DNA of 64,000 nucleotides from assembly GCA_029204225.1 (NCBI GenBank), contig CM055101.1, positions 60,841,340-60,905,339 on the forward strand, written 5' to 3'. A program made the position numbers and the translations under genes. This document shows positions 52,891-63,790 of this stretch, in pieces. The stretch is from Diphasiastrum complanatum. Lineage: Eukaryota; Streptophyta; Lycopodiopsida; Lycopodiales; Lycopodiaceae. Position 1 is the stretch's first letter. Each line of letters opens with the position of its first letter. The notes under the pieces were generated by a model, which was not told the DNA's origin, made no database searches, and worked only from the letters and a program-made list of their open reading frames with translations.

Positions 52891-53584
52891 GGAAGTGTAC
52901 TAGGGGATATTGCACTTGTGTGTGATGACTAGGACGAGCAGGGAAGGATTATGAAGCCCTCGTAGAGCACCGATATGTACAGACATAATGTACGGTATAT
53001 CGGACCTGTGCAAGCCGAATATAGAGAGATTGATTGGTATAGAAGACAGGCACACAAGGCCGATATGAGGAGACACGTAGGCAGAAATATCGGACTTGTG
53101 TGCATGGAAGGCAGTAGGTAGAATATCGATTGTGAAGGAGGCGCACAAGTGCGATATGCGGAGCAAAAAAAAAAAGTGAAAAAAATTCATCGGAGTTTGT
53201 GATTTTACATCACGGTTCGCACGTGCGAAAGAACGTCCTGTCGCACACGTGGAATTTGTACGGCCAAATCGAGAGCGACAAGTTTCAGGTTGTCATTTTA
53301 CAAGTGTGGGATTTGTACGAGACGTGCTAGTGCCTGCAGTTCAATCGAAAGTAAACACATGTCCATTGACCGTTGACCACACGTGTGAAAATTCAGTATA
53401 AAAGACACGAAACCCGATTAATTTTTTACTTTTTTCTTTCTTGAAATTCACAGCATATCACTCTTGTGCGCACACATTGTTGTCCATTTTTTGCAACAAT
53501 ACCTACTTGCGCACAAGTGCGATATTCAGTAGCTACCTGCCATACATATCCCTCACGCACAAGTGCGATATCTACGTTAGTTCC
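52891..53584. promoter_or_regulatory. Divergent intergenic region with repeated 16-17-bp motif and TATA box
   Basis: It lies between the minus-strand H3-like start and the plus-strand start at 53585. It holds a TATAAAAG at 53397-53404, about 188 bp before the plus ATG, and a perfect palindrome TTCGCACGTGCGAA at 53216-53229. A motif of consensus GCRCACAAGTSCGATAT occurs inverted near 52907-52924, 52992-53012 and 53087-53105, and direct at 53141-53157, 53509-53524 and 53556-53571. Confidence 0.6.
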
Positions 53585-55106
53585 ATGGCCTCTTCCTCAG
53601 GATCTACAGGAGATTCATGCCTGAGTTCATTTTTTACCGAATTTGGGATTATTGAAAATCTAGACTACTTCCACAGCCTATTCAGGCCATATTTACATGT
53701 TTTCAAGATTGCACAACCAAATTCTAACGTATTTTATGAACATTATGTTAGATTTAGGAATATACTTAGTAAGCTTGTTATCTCCATAGGTTCACTCTAG
53801 TACATGCATTATACTGATCTTGTTCATTTCTTCACAACTTTCAGACATGGACTAGATAGAATGTTCACCAGATTGTTTGATCTTTTCGAAAGCAATTCAA
53901 TGTGTCCTTATTGCAATAAAAAATGTTGATTGGTTGAATATCATAGTGGCTTCGTACTTTTGTTGTTAGTTCAGATCCCAGATGATGAGGAAGTTTATGT
54001 TGCTGACCCTCCTATGGCATCATCCTCTGTTCAGTCAGCTATTAAAAATATCCATCACTTCCTTATCGACACCCCTGATAAGAAAAGTGACTTTATTGAT
54101 GTAAATACTGATGTGCTCTGGGATTCGTTTACTAAGTTGGCCAAAATACATCTGTTGATGAATCGATCTCTATAGAGGAGTCTAAATGTCTTTTCAATTT
54201 GCCTGTATATTATATAAATGACGATGTATATTTTTCTACAGCTGATTTATGTAAATTTTTTGGCTATCGTGAAGATGAGATTCTATGTTTACTATCCGGC
54301 ACAATTTTTGAATTCTCTGACTTTGTAGATTTTGAAACAGATAACCTTGTTGCTGGAATCGATTTTGATGATGAGGAGGGACTTATGACTGGTGAAGAAT
54401 GCCTGACTAAGACTTTATCAAATATTGCTGAGGATGGGCGAGGCAGACCATCCGATGAAGAATTCACGGCATTTCAATCCCAAACGGGCTTCCCTCGTCC
54501 ATCATTAATACATTTCACCGATGATTCCACTTCAGTAGGTGGTCATTATATTGATCATCCTGATCTGGTTGCTACTGATGATGAAGAATGTGTAAGCGTT
54601 TAAACTTCCTTGCATTAGAAAATTTTTAACCATTGAATGTGTTTTTTCTAACATATTTCTTATTGTAGGATGCTTTCATAATTGATGATTGTGCTGCAAG
54701 ATGAGGTGGTTTCAAACAACAAGCATCCTCGTTCCAGAGGGATAGTGGACTTGGCCACTATCTTAGCCATTTCTTGAAAAATGAGATCTGTATTGCTCAT
54801 TTGAAGGTGAGCCCAGTTGGGGAGAGTCTTATAATGGTAGTTAAAGCTTTATCATTTTATCTAAAAGGACATAAATTTGTTAAGACAAATAAGATCATTT
54901 TTGTCAAAAGATCTTATGTTTTGAACATTCTAGGTTTTACTGATGGGAATGTTCTTTTAAGGAGCTCCCATTATTCATTGTATTCCACTTATATTGAACT
55001 TAGTGGAAATAAGGATAATGCACATCTATTAGATGCATACTCTAGCAGAGAATTTCTTCATGACAATACTGCCATAGAATCTAACACACAAGCTGATGAT
55101 GAATAG
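53585..55106 (+). pseudogene. Unrecognised intron-containing gene, broken
   Basis: It starts at a good-context ATG (TTCCATGGCC) downstream of a TATA box. Protein-like stretches in order: MASSSGSTGDSCLSSFF, YFHSLFRPYLHVF, a CPYCNKKC zinc-like pair near 53920, IPDDEEVYVADPPMASSS, then a long stretch from 54199 (LPVYYINDDVYFSTADLCKF, FGYREDEILC), an acidic region, and after a 77-bp GT-AG intron (54592-54668) a final part with VGESLIMVVKALSFYLKGHK and FVKRSYVLNILGFTDGN, ending TQADDE. The VYYINDDVYFS.ADLCKFFGY stretch faintly resembles BRO-N-type domains, which I cannot confirm. It is interrupted in the first half. The function is unknown. Confidence 0.55.
54592..54668 (+). other. Probable 77-bp intron
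   Basis: Donor GAATGT|GTAAGC and acceptor TTATTGTAG|GATGC join two protein-like stretches. Plant-like size and AT-rich composition. Confidence 0.65.
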
Positions 55107-55579
55107 TGGACACTTTGTATTTTGTTATAATACAATCAATACATTTACATTGAGTATTTCTCCTCTCTTGTTCAATAATTTGCAAGCATGTCATGATTTG
55201 ATGACAATGATGATCTTCTACTCAGCAATCATCTAATTTTCTCTTCCTGTACGAACTTGCATTCTTTTCTAAACTTGTTGTATTGTGTGGACTTTGTTAT
55301 ATGTCGAATGTAAACTCTGCGGTAGAACCACTAAAACAATTGACAAATGTAGTTTCGTTTTTCATTGGTTCCTCCATGTTGCGTATTTCGATGAAATGCT
55401 GCTCGTGCTTGCCAATGTGACTTCTCCATCCCTTGTTATGACCATACACTCAAGCTTCCATATGTGTTTGCAAAAAATGTTGTATGATCTCTTAGTATGT
55501 GCTGCATATGTCAAAATCATAATGTTAATCTTTTGTTTGGGTCTAAATATATATGAAAAATTGAAAGCATCTTGAAGAA

Positions 55580-56545
55580 TTCAGTGTCTAGTCAGAAAAT
55601 GATATATGGTGGTTGGCACCGTTTCAGGTAACTAGCCTCATTATTACATTACATTCATTGAATAGTATTAATTCATTGTAAACTAAGTCTGATTAATTCT
55701 TTGGACATGTGTTGAAGGAGGATCATGATATATTATCATGGATATTCTCAAGGACATCTTATCCTAGGATCATCAATGACCATATGGATGTAGGACTTCT
55801 CAATGTTCCAGGAGTTGGAGACTTCAATGTTGAATGGCACTTAGCAGGTGATTTGAAAACATTGAAATATAATGTCTCTCACGGTGCTACATCAAAACAC
55901 CCTTGTTTGTACTGCATGAAAATGGCAAAAGATGTTACTAGGAGTACAGGAATTACTAGGGAATATGCAGATCCAAACTGGAAGCATGTGCTGCATATTC
56001 CCTTGAAAAATGTGCATATTTGCACTCTTCATGCATAAGTTAGATTAATAGAAAAGATCATTTATTTTCATATAGTTTTCGCTTGGAATACTAAGCCAAC
56101 ATCATTAGCAAAGGAAGCTATCTCTCGATTAAAAGATGTTTTATCAAAAGCAGGACTTCATAAGGGACATGTCAAAATTCAAAAAGATGAAAAGCTTTCA
56201 GGAAAGAATGGGAACATGCCAACTAAGCCAAGCATAGGAGGAGCAAAAGCACATCGTTTACTATCAAATCATACTGGTAAGGCTTCTAATATTCAACATT
56301 CAGTCTAGACAGATATTATTGCTGCCACTCAAGACTTCGAGAAAGACGACAAAACTAGAGTACTAAAAGTTGATGTATGGAAGAGGTTGATAGTATGATT
56401 GCTATTTTAAGAAAAGATAAATACTCTGATATTGATAAGAAAACTGTCCAAAGGACTTGTGTCGAGTTTGTTAATGCAATATCAAAAGCATGGGGAGAAG
56501 ATCACATCACTCATTACATGGTTATCTTCTTGGTCCTCTGTTTGT
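55580..56545 (+). pseudogene. Unrecognised protein family, C-terminal half (GDLK...HPCLYC)
   Basis: The plus strand encodes SENDIWWLAPFQ just before a GT-AG intron (55628-55717). It continues DHDILSWIFSRTSYPRIIND, then FNVEWHLAGDLKTLKY, GATSKHPCLYCMK, VHICTLHA, RLIEKIIYFHIVF, GGAKAHRLLSNH and VEFVNAISKAWGEDHITHYM. The WHL.GDLK...HPC.YC...CTLHA..R.IEK pattern looks like a catalytic core with a zinc-binding CxxC. I recall similar uncharacterised proteins in early-diverging land plants but cannot name the family. A transposase-like function is possible. It is broken by stop codons. The frame fails near 56545, where minus-strand coding begins. Confidence 0.6.
55628..55717 (+). other. Probable 90-bp intron
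   Basis: CCGTTTCAG|GTAACT to GTTGAAG|GAGGAT. The protein-like sequence reads from WWLAPFQ on one side into DHDILSWIF on the other. Confidence 0.6.
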
Positions 56546-56554
56546 GTAGAGCAC

Positions 56555-57592
56555 CATTCATGAGAGTTATACTAACCCTCTCCATCTTCTGCCCTTTCAC
56601 AATTTCTGACTCATCTAACTTAAGTACTATGATTATTTTGCCATTCACCTTTTCATAGGTTATATCATAGAATGTGACGATGTATATCAGCAAGTAATTT
56701 AGATCAACAAATAAGTTGTTTGATGAATTATAGAATATCGATCTTCCATCAGTTTCATACACCTCCTCAATATGAAATGGAGTTCCAGTGATCTTATGCA
56801 TACCTATATTTAATGTATCCCTCTCTTTCTTCAAGTGATATGTCCTAGAGATTGGGACTTTTCTAATTTGAACTTGCTTAAAAGCTTCTCTAATTAGTTT
56901 AAATATTGTTGCATATGCTTCCCTACTAATACCTGCAAAATCACAAGCACCCTGAACTATAGTCTTATCTAAATTTTTTTGAATGTCCACCATCAAAGAC
57001 TTTGTTATTTTACACTTTACATTTGAACTCCTATTGTTCATCATGATACGCTCAGTGGATTCGCTTGTCAATATTGTGCCCAATGACATTCCTAGCGAAG
57101 CATTGTCTTTAATATTCCGAGGAGCTACTAATGCAGATCTGCAAAAAAAAATAGATAGTTAACAGAATATCACCATAGCTGAAATTAAATCCAAATGTCA
57201 TTGAAAAACCTACAAAAATCAGAATATGCTTACTTGAATGCACAGATCCTTCTATTTCGATAACCTCCTTTTGAAAGCGTTTGAATATCCTTGCAACTTT
57301 GTCGCTTTTGCTTCTTACTTTCAGTCTTCTTTTTTGCCAATTTCACATCTTTCAATAATTGTAAGTTTTCAATTTGAATAGATTGTAAGATTGATTGCAT
57401 TTGCTCTAGTTCTGATTTGATATTGATTGTTATCTTATGTAATGATTCAATATTTTTTTTAAGTTGTTCATTTTCTTCTAACGTCTTTTGGAGATGACAA
57501 TCTCTATTCTGACAATAAGAGGATATCCGAATCAACTCACCTTCTAAAGAGTGAACTTTATTCATATAAAGTTGTTTTCCATGGTTCTGCAA
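56555..57592 (-). pseudogene. Unrecognised protein family, N-terminal half (coiled coil, LKLDESE)
   Basis: Minus-strand order: a coiled coil (57592-57230, LEENEQLKKNIESLHKI) with a basic end (KKTESKKQKRQSCKD), a probable intron, then about 170 codons (57089-56555) with QGACDFAGISREAYATIF, FHIEEVYETDGRSIF, VNGKIIIVLKLDESEIVKG and MERVSITLMN. An acidic DESE following a beta-strand-like IIIVLKL could be part of a catalytic site. It stops abruptly against the plus-strand C-terminal half, suggesting that an inversion or two broken copies met here. The function is unknown. Confidence 0.6.
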
Positions 57593-57950
57593 TCTTTCAC
57601 AATATCCTAGTAATCCACTATGCCCATTGCATATCCATGTAACTATATGAGTTATTGAGACCTTTGCCAGATCACTTCAAATGTTCAGAAACCTTCGTTG
57701 AGAATTTTGGAAGCTATTTTCACAGTACTGAGTCTGCCTGCAAATTTTTGTCCAAAATTGATGAGCCAAACTAGCACTTTAATGGACCCTCCAAATTCAC
57801 CTATAAAAGGGTTAAATTCGATTTCATTTCTCACTTGTGCTAGCGAAGCTCTTGTAAAATTTTCCAGCGACCAAAACTTTTCAAAACTTTCATACAACCT
57901 TCTGATGCACTCTTGCCCTATTTAAACTCAGTTTTTGCCTTCTATCATTA
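57593..57950. other. Intergenic, no gene recognised
   Basis: Contains phrases such as GTTCAGAAACCTTCGTTGAGAATTTT that loosely recall the non-coding tail at 51.3-51.45 kb. Otherwise nothing was seen. Confidence 0.35.
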
Positions 57951-60062
57951 TGTCTTCTACCGATACTAGTCAATCTCCTCGTTATGTCATTCATCGTGGT
58001 GTTCCAACTACAACGAACATCATGATTCTTTCTAGCACAAGCATGGTGGCTCAATGGATGACCCTTGTTGAGCCTCGAGGGTCACGACAATGGAGATCCA
58101 AGAGCGTGCCTTTTCAAACAAGAAAACATGGAATTTATTACAATTTCATTTAGCACTTGGATAGAGACAAAGTCCAAATTCTATATCACCTACTAGACAA
58201 CTATTCACAAGGTGCGTGTTACCGAAGCTGCCATTGTAACCATAGAGATATCCTCAGGAACCCAGCCTTCACTGAACCATAAGCACACTAAGAGTATTAT
58301 TAAGCCTTTCATTGATACGCCCAATGAGCTGTATTGAACCAATGATGGCTATTTGCTAGAATCCATCAAAGATCCTGCCATCCATGTCACAACACAACTC
58401 CTGAACAACTTTATGATGGTTGGTGACCTCATGAAGGAAAGAATCTCCTCACAAGTCTTGCATTGTATAGTCGAATCAAACTATAAGTTAGATAAAGCAC
58501 AATTAGAACCTTACAACTGGTTCAAGATAGTCTTTGGTGAATTGAAGAGAGCCACTAAGAGCAATTTCAAATAGCAGTTTGCTACTAGACCTCTTATCTC
58601 TTCCATCGATGCCTTGTACCTTGACAACAAGATTCATGGATTTCGTGATGATGTCGTGCTTTCTATTTATGAAGAAGCTCCAGCCGAATCCTCTCAACAT
58701 GCATCAAGTTCCCATAGACGCCGACGGGTACGCAGTGAAGTCGTTATTCCTGACTCGCCTTCCGCGTCACGTCATTGTACTAGGCAACCAACCCCAGCTG
58801 CGCTATCACCCCCTGCTACAACCCGCTCTGCAATTCCCATTCCTCCATCCACTAATGCTTCCCTAGCCTCTCAATCTGTGACTATTGGATAAACAATTCC
58901 AACCACAGCTGCCCAGGCCGCCTCACCCCCAGACACTCAAGCTATTTCACCAAATATGCAAAATCTCATGGACATGTTCGATGATTCTGATCTCTTAGAG
59001 ACAGATGAAATTTTTGTCATGCCTCAGAGCCCAACACCCTTTAAACTCCAATTCCCCGGAAGAGGATTCAAACAGTTTCATGACATGACGAATATTTTTG
59101 ACTCAATGTTTCAGACAGATCAACAAGATGATGTACTAGATCAGGCACCAGACAGTATCAAGATTGTTCATGTAGTCAAATCTCCAAAGCAATTTGATGT
59201 CATAGCACCTGACAGATACGAAGAAGAAGATCTCTTCGAGGAAGAGAGCCACAAGCAAAATCTCAAGGCCAACCCAAATTAGTATCTGGACCTACTATTC
59301 CTTCTGTTGTTGCTGCCACATCCTCAACACTCTTTGATTATGGTGACGTCCTTGGCATCCATTCAAACCTTGGACGGATGATCCAGACCATGATGGATTA
59401 GAAAGAAGACATGGACAAAAGAATATTAGAATTGGAATTCGAAAATACTCTAATCAGCCAGAAAATCATTCAGTTGGATTGAGAGTTAAAAATCGCTAAA
59501 CATCATGAAGCAAAGTCCAAAGTAGAAATGAAAAAAGCCCAACAAGTTGCCGAGCAATTGGAAGGCTACATGGCTACGCTCCATAACACACTCAAGACAG
59601 TGCAAGATCAAGTGGACAAAGTTGTCCAAGATGCCAAACAAGAAGTTGTGCTGCTATAGGGACAATTGGACATGGTTGCGTTTGATCGAGAGTGCCTTCA
59701 AGGTGAATTGGATCCAACCACCCTTGAACGAGATACATACCTCCAGACACAAGTTCCAGATTGTCTTGTCTCATCAGAGGAGATCAATTACTTGTTTAAG
59801 AAGGTTGAGACTTATCGAACCTCACTATAATAATTCTAGGAGCGCTTCAATAAGTTCAAGCACACAGCGTCCACTGAGTTGGCCAGGGCAAAATCCACAA
59901 TAAAAGATTATGAAAAAACAGCCGCTCAAGTCTCAGAGTCAAATTCCCAGATTCCAGTTCCACTCATGTCGCAATTCTCACCAGTGCCACAAGATGAAAA
60001 AAATTTGAGTCTCAGTGAACTGTTTGAATTCCTTAGAATAGTTAAAGGCCTCGGACTTGTTC
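57951..60062 (+). pseudogene. Unrecognised coding remnant with a C-terminal coiled coil
   Basis: Beginning at MSSTDTSQSPRYVIHRGVPT, the plus strand shows protein-like stretches: MVAQWMTLVEPRGSRQWRS, ISSQVLHCIVESNYKLDKAQ, KIHGFRDDVVLSIYEEAP, a Ser/Pro/Ala-rich linker (58690-58950), an acidic stretch (MFDDSDLLETDEIFVMPQSP) and a long coiled coil near 59400-59950 (ILELEFENTLISQKIIQ, EQLEGYMATLHNTLK). It is broken in several places and ends against copia element B. The layout could be an accessory or gag-like frame of a retroelement or an unknown gene. I do not recognise it. Confidence 0.45.
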
Positions 60063-60936
60063 TACATGAAATAGTTCTGGTAAATCGGGAGAATTCATCA
60101 ATAAATGTGACGAAATATAAGGCTTGGCCCAAAGAGGGCATGCTCATAGGACCACATAGATTGTTATGAATTAATCCAAGAATGGACTTAGCTCTTCTGA
60201 CTTGTCCCTTAGGAAATTTAGTTCTAAGTTGTATTCCTAGTAAGCAATTTTCACAGACAGCCTGATTTTTGCTAGAAACAACAATAATATTCATATCCTT
60301 GACCAAGCTATTATGATGCATGTACAAGATAATCTCATGTCTAAATGAACTAATCTTTTGATGCCAAACATGAGCATCATAATTACTCACAAAAGTAGTA
60401 AGTGCATGTTCATGACTCAAGATATATAAATTTCCTTTTTTGTGTGTAGAGAGGACTTCATTATTGTTCTTATCTAAAATGGTACATTGTTTTGAATCAA
60501 ACAAGGCTCTACAACCCTTATCAGTAAGCTTGCTGACTGACACTAAATTATTTGTCAGTTTGGGTATATATAGTACATCCTTAAGCAAGGTTAATTCACC
60601 ATTTGGAAGGTAGAGGCGTATTGATCATTTGCCTCCAATCTGCAGTGCACTTGAGTCACGGAAGAAAACATACTTTGAATTTGCTAGTGTGAGATATTTG
60701 AATAGATATTTACATGGTGTCATGTGTTGAGAAGCACCAAAATTGAGATACCAATCCATGGCTTCTCTAATGGGTTCGTCTTGTACCATCAATGCCTTTT
60801 CATCTTCTTGGGGATTTCTGACAGAGTCAGAGCCTCCTTCTTGGTGGTGCTGCATCTTCTTTTTGGCTTCGTTGTGCTTGAGAATCTGACAGTATTTGAT
60901 GTCATGATTGGATCTTTTGCAATATCTCCACTGCAT
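59926..60936 (-). pseudogene. copia protease, pre-integrase and integrase start of element B
   Basis: A protease-like ASQHMTP motif is followed by LKDVLYIPKLTNNLVSVSKL, the spacer typical of copia polyproteins, then the His/Cys pre-integrase zinc region and the first part of the integrase core. The open part covers about 220 codons, with its last third already outside the copia homology. Confidence 0.85.
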
Positions 60937-61506
60937 CTTGATCGTCTATGATAGATCCGACAACGACCATTTGCCTTAGTAGGTTCTTGAATTGATTAAT
61001 GTGATTCTGCAGGGAATCACCATTCGCCATCTTGAGGGAATAAAATTTCTTCCTGAGATGTAGCTTGGAAGCTATATCTCACACTTCGTATAGTGTGCTC
61101 AAGATGTCCCAGACTTCTTTCGATGTTTGAGTCTCAGATACATGGCCGATCTGGGTATCCGTGATGTTGAGGATGATCAACACGAAAGCCTTTTCATCCT
61201 TCAGCTTCCATTTGGCGATTGCTACATCGTCTGCTTCAGGTTTCCCTTCTGCACCTGTAACAATGTCATACAATTCTTTAGCCATTAGTACAATTTTCAT
61301 CTTATATTTTCACAGATGGTAATTGGCTCCATCAAGCTTGTCCATGATGGGACTGGCTTTCCCTTGGAAATCCACGTGGAAGAATCAGTCCAAGTGATAG
61401 TGACTTAAGTATGAAAATCTGATATAGAAAATACAGAACAAGAAGACAATTACTCTATCGGCTAGTAGAGACTTGTACTGTGGAAGCTTATTAGGCTACG
61501 AAAATA

Positions 61507-61518
61507 GCTCTGATACCA
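61507..61518 (-). other. Primer-binding site of copia element B
   Basis: TGGTATCAGAGC on the minus strand, directly inside the LTR. Confidence 0.9.
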
Positions 61519-62690
61519 TGTTGGAGAAAGAGGGTGTGTCATGTGTGAGAAACGAAAAATAGCTCGAAAAACGAAAATGAACACGAAAAGAAATGAAACA
61601 CGAACGAGAAACGAACTCGAACGGAAAGTGTCCGTGCGCAGCGAAATGAGCTATATGACTCTTTCCCTAAGCATGACTACGTCTATCAGAAACAAACAGA
61701 GCGTTAGTGATAGAAATCATGGCCATTCTGATTATTACGTAGCCAAACGTTAATTGAACACCAGAAGAATAACCTTTCGCGAATAGCTAGACAAATTATT
61801 TGTCGTGAATGATTTGCGAAGAGAGAGACTGAGCTCGACTGATAATCAGTCGCGAATGATTCGTGAAAGACAAGACTAAATATTAATCGTCTACGGATTG
61901 ATTACCAGATTGAGCAGCTAGAAAAGTCAGACAGAATGAAAATGAGCATAACAATATTGACATAGATCTGAACGCAGAACAAAAGAGCTGTTATCAGATT
62001 AAGTATATCAAATATACATGTCAATAATGCGGTAGAGCACAAGACAATAGCGGGCGAAACTGCGTGCTCTACAAAGCTAATTCAATCTGTAAAGGAATGA
62101 AACCTATTACTGACAATAAAAAATCAACGCACAAGGCATCTACTTCGTCTAACTCTGATAAGCTTCTGATGCTAAATTTACACACACTTGATCTTCAATC
62201 TCTTAATGAACGATCGATCTGAATACACAAATGGTATTCAGTATATATACATAATGTTACAGGTGTGCAGATGAAGAAAGTACATAGTGGATGTGCTGTT
62301 TGTAGGAGATCGTGAGTGGCTGTAGTTGTTGTCAATCTGTTAGCGTAGTTGCATGGGGAGAGCGTGAAAAGGGTGCAACGTCAGCGTTTGCTGAAGTGAA
62401 CGTTGGTGAAGATGCAAAAAATGCGTCACTCTGACGAAATGCCTTAGGATTTGATTTACAGGGTGCCTTTGTTTCCTAGGGCACCTTCGACATTTTGTAA
62501 GACAATGTCGTCTTTTTCGCCTGTCGCAAAAACACGTGTAAAAACACAATGTCACGTTTTGTTCGCCTTTTCTTCGTCTGTGAGAATTTACATGTAAATA
62601 TGTAGACTGCGTGACAACGTGAGTAAAATGCAGCATGCATGGAGGCAGATTAAAATGGGATTTAGGAGAGTAGAGGAGATAAATCCAACA
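61519..62690 (-). repeat. 5' LTR of copia element B (1172 bp)
   Basis: On the minus strand it begins TGTTGGATTTATCTC and ends TTTCTCCAACA. Co-linear with 4409-5513. The differences are mostly substitutions and short indels. Confidence 0.85.
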
Positions 62691-62699
62691 CGTTCTACT

Positions 62700-63790
62700 G
62701 TCTGGCGTTTTGGTGCATAGGTTATAGTCAGGAAATCATGGTTTGGGCAATCTCCAAATTTTGAGAGACATTTTTGTTTGGGGTGTTCAAGGCCACAATG
62801 TTTCTTTGAAAGCACGATGAAGTCAAAATGGAGTTGCAAGAAAAAAAGGAATAACCAACAACCTAAAAAGACGTGTGAAGAGAAAGGAGAAGAAACTTGT
62901 AACGAGCGTAAAAAAAAGAGGCAGGTCCCATACACTTTGGTGAAAAAGTATGAGAAGCCCAAGAAAGTAATGGAGAAGAGCGTTACTATGGGTATTGCTG
63001 GCATAGACATAGACCCCTCCCTACTACCAGTTATGGAAAAGCTTTTACACATAGAATATATTGTAGATGTGTGCTAACTGAAAGAGGTGGTAACTTATTG
63101 CATTTGCACATGCAAATGATTTGCAAGTGCTTGGCATCGAGTGTTTTGAAAGTAAACCATTTAATCAAATCTTATTGACCTGGATCAAAGATGAACCAGC
63201 AGGCAATATCGTTTTGTGTTGTTACCTACAACAAAAAGGCATATACACATGGAACATGATGATTGGATACTGCTTGAAGGACATAGGAAAGGAACATTTT
63301 CAATCTATGGTACATGATGTGACAAAAGACGCTATCGACTAGGGATGTGAAGAGTACATGAAGTATGGCGCCTTTGAAATTAAAAATGTGTGTGCAGCTA
63401 ACATCGGCAAACATTTTTGACCGAGCTTTTATAGTGTCCCTGTTCCATATGAGCCCACGATTAAATGCCTCTTTGCCTCAGGTCTTGCTTGCGATGCTAA
63501 GGACATGAAAGTTCTACTCTTTGACAATGTGGGTGAACTTGTACCAGGGAAAAGAGATGGATCACACAAGAGTGACTGTTGTGTGGAAGGCGATGAAAGC
63601 CCCAGCGATGGTGCCAATTAAAAGACATACATTTAATTTTCTTTCCGCGTCAAGCATATTTCTGGTACTTCCAAAATATGCAACCTAACATTGACAATGT
63701 GATTGTTGAACGAATGGACGTGGAACAACAAGGAAGCTGCAGGAAAATGAGAACAACAATCGTCTGTTACTAGAATATGTGAAACTTATA
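62700..63790 (+). pseudogene. Unrecognised coding remnant (GYC.KD..K.HF)
   Basis: Plus-strand protein-like stretches: a lysine-rich start (62778-63077), then from 63121 FNQILLTWIKDEPAGNIVLC, CYLQQKGIYTWNMMIGYCLK, DIGKEHFQSMVHDVTKDAID, EEYMKYGAFEIKNVCAANIG, FYSVPVPYEPTIKCLFASGL, KVLLFDNVGELVPGKRDGSH and KSDCCVEGDESPSDGAN. Two stop codons interrupt this frame. GYC.KD.GK.HF recalls a motif of some replication-initiator-like proteins of mobile elements. That is a weak guess. The left boundary abuts the copia LTR. Confidence 0.45.

Larger units (their letters stand above)
60063..62690 (-). mobile_element. Ty1/copia element B, 5' part (minus strand), broken
   Basis: Minus-strand order: 5' LTR 62690-61519, primer-binding site 61518-61507, gag (61350-60940), knuckle and protease region (60936-60625, YLNFGASQHMT), pre-integrase (VWHQKISSFRHE, CENCLLG), integrase start (IHNNLCGPMSMPSLG, YFVTFIDEFSRFT). 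It ends at about 60063 against the coiled-coil remnant. Same family as element A, and broken several times. Confidence 0.87.

Noticed and set aside
54264-54467. Minus-strand Ser/Pro-rich frame
   Set aside because: It is the shadow of the plus-strand acidic coding stretch, which has better start, splice and composition support.
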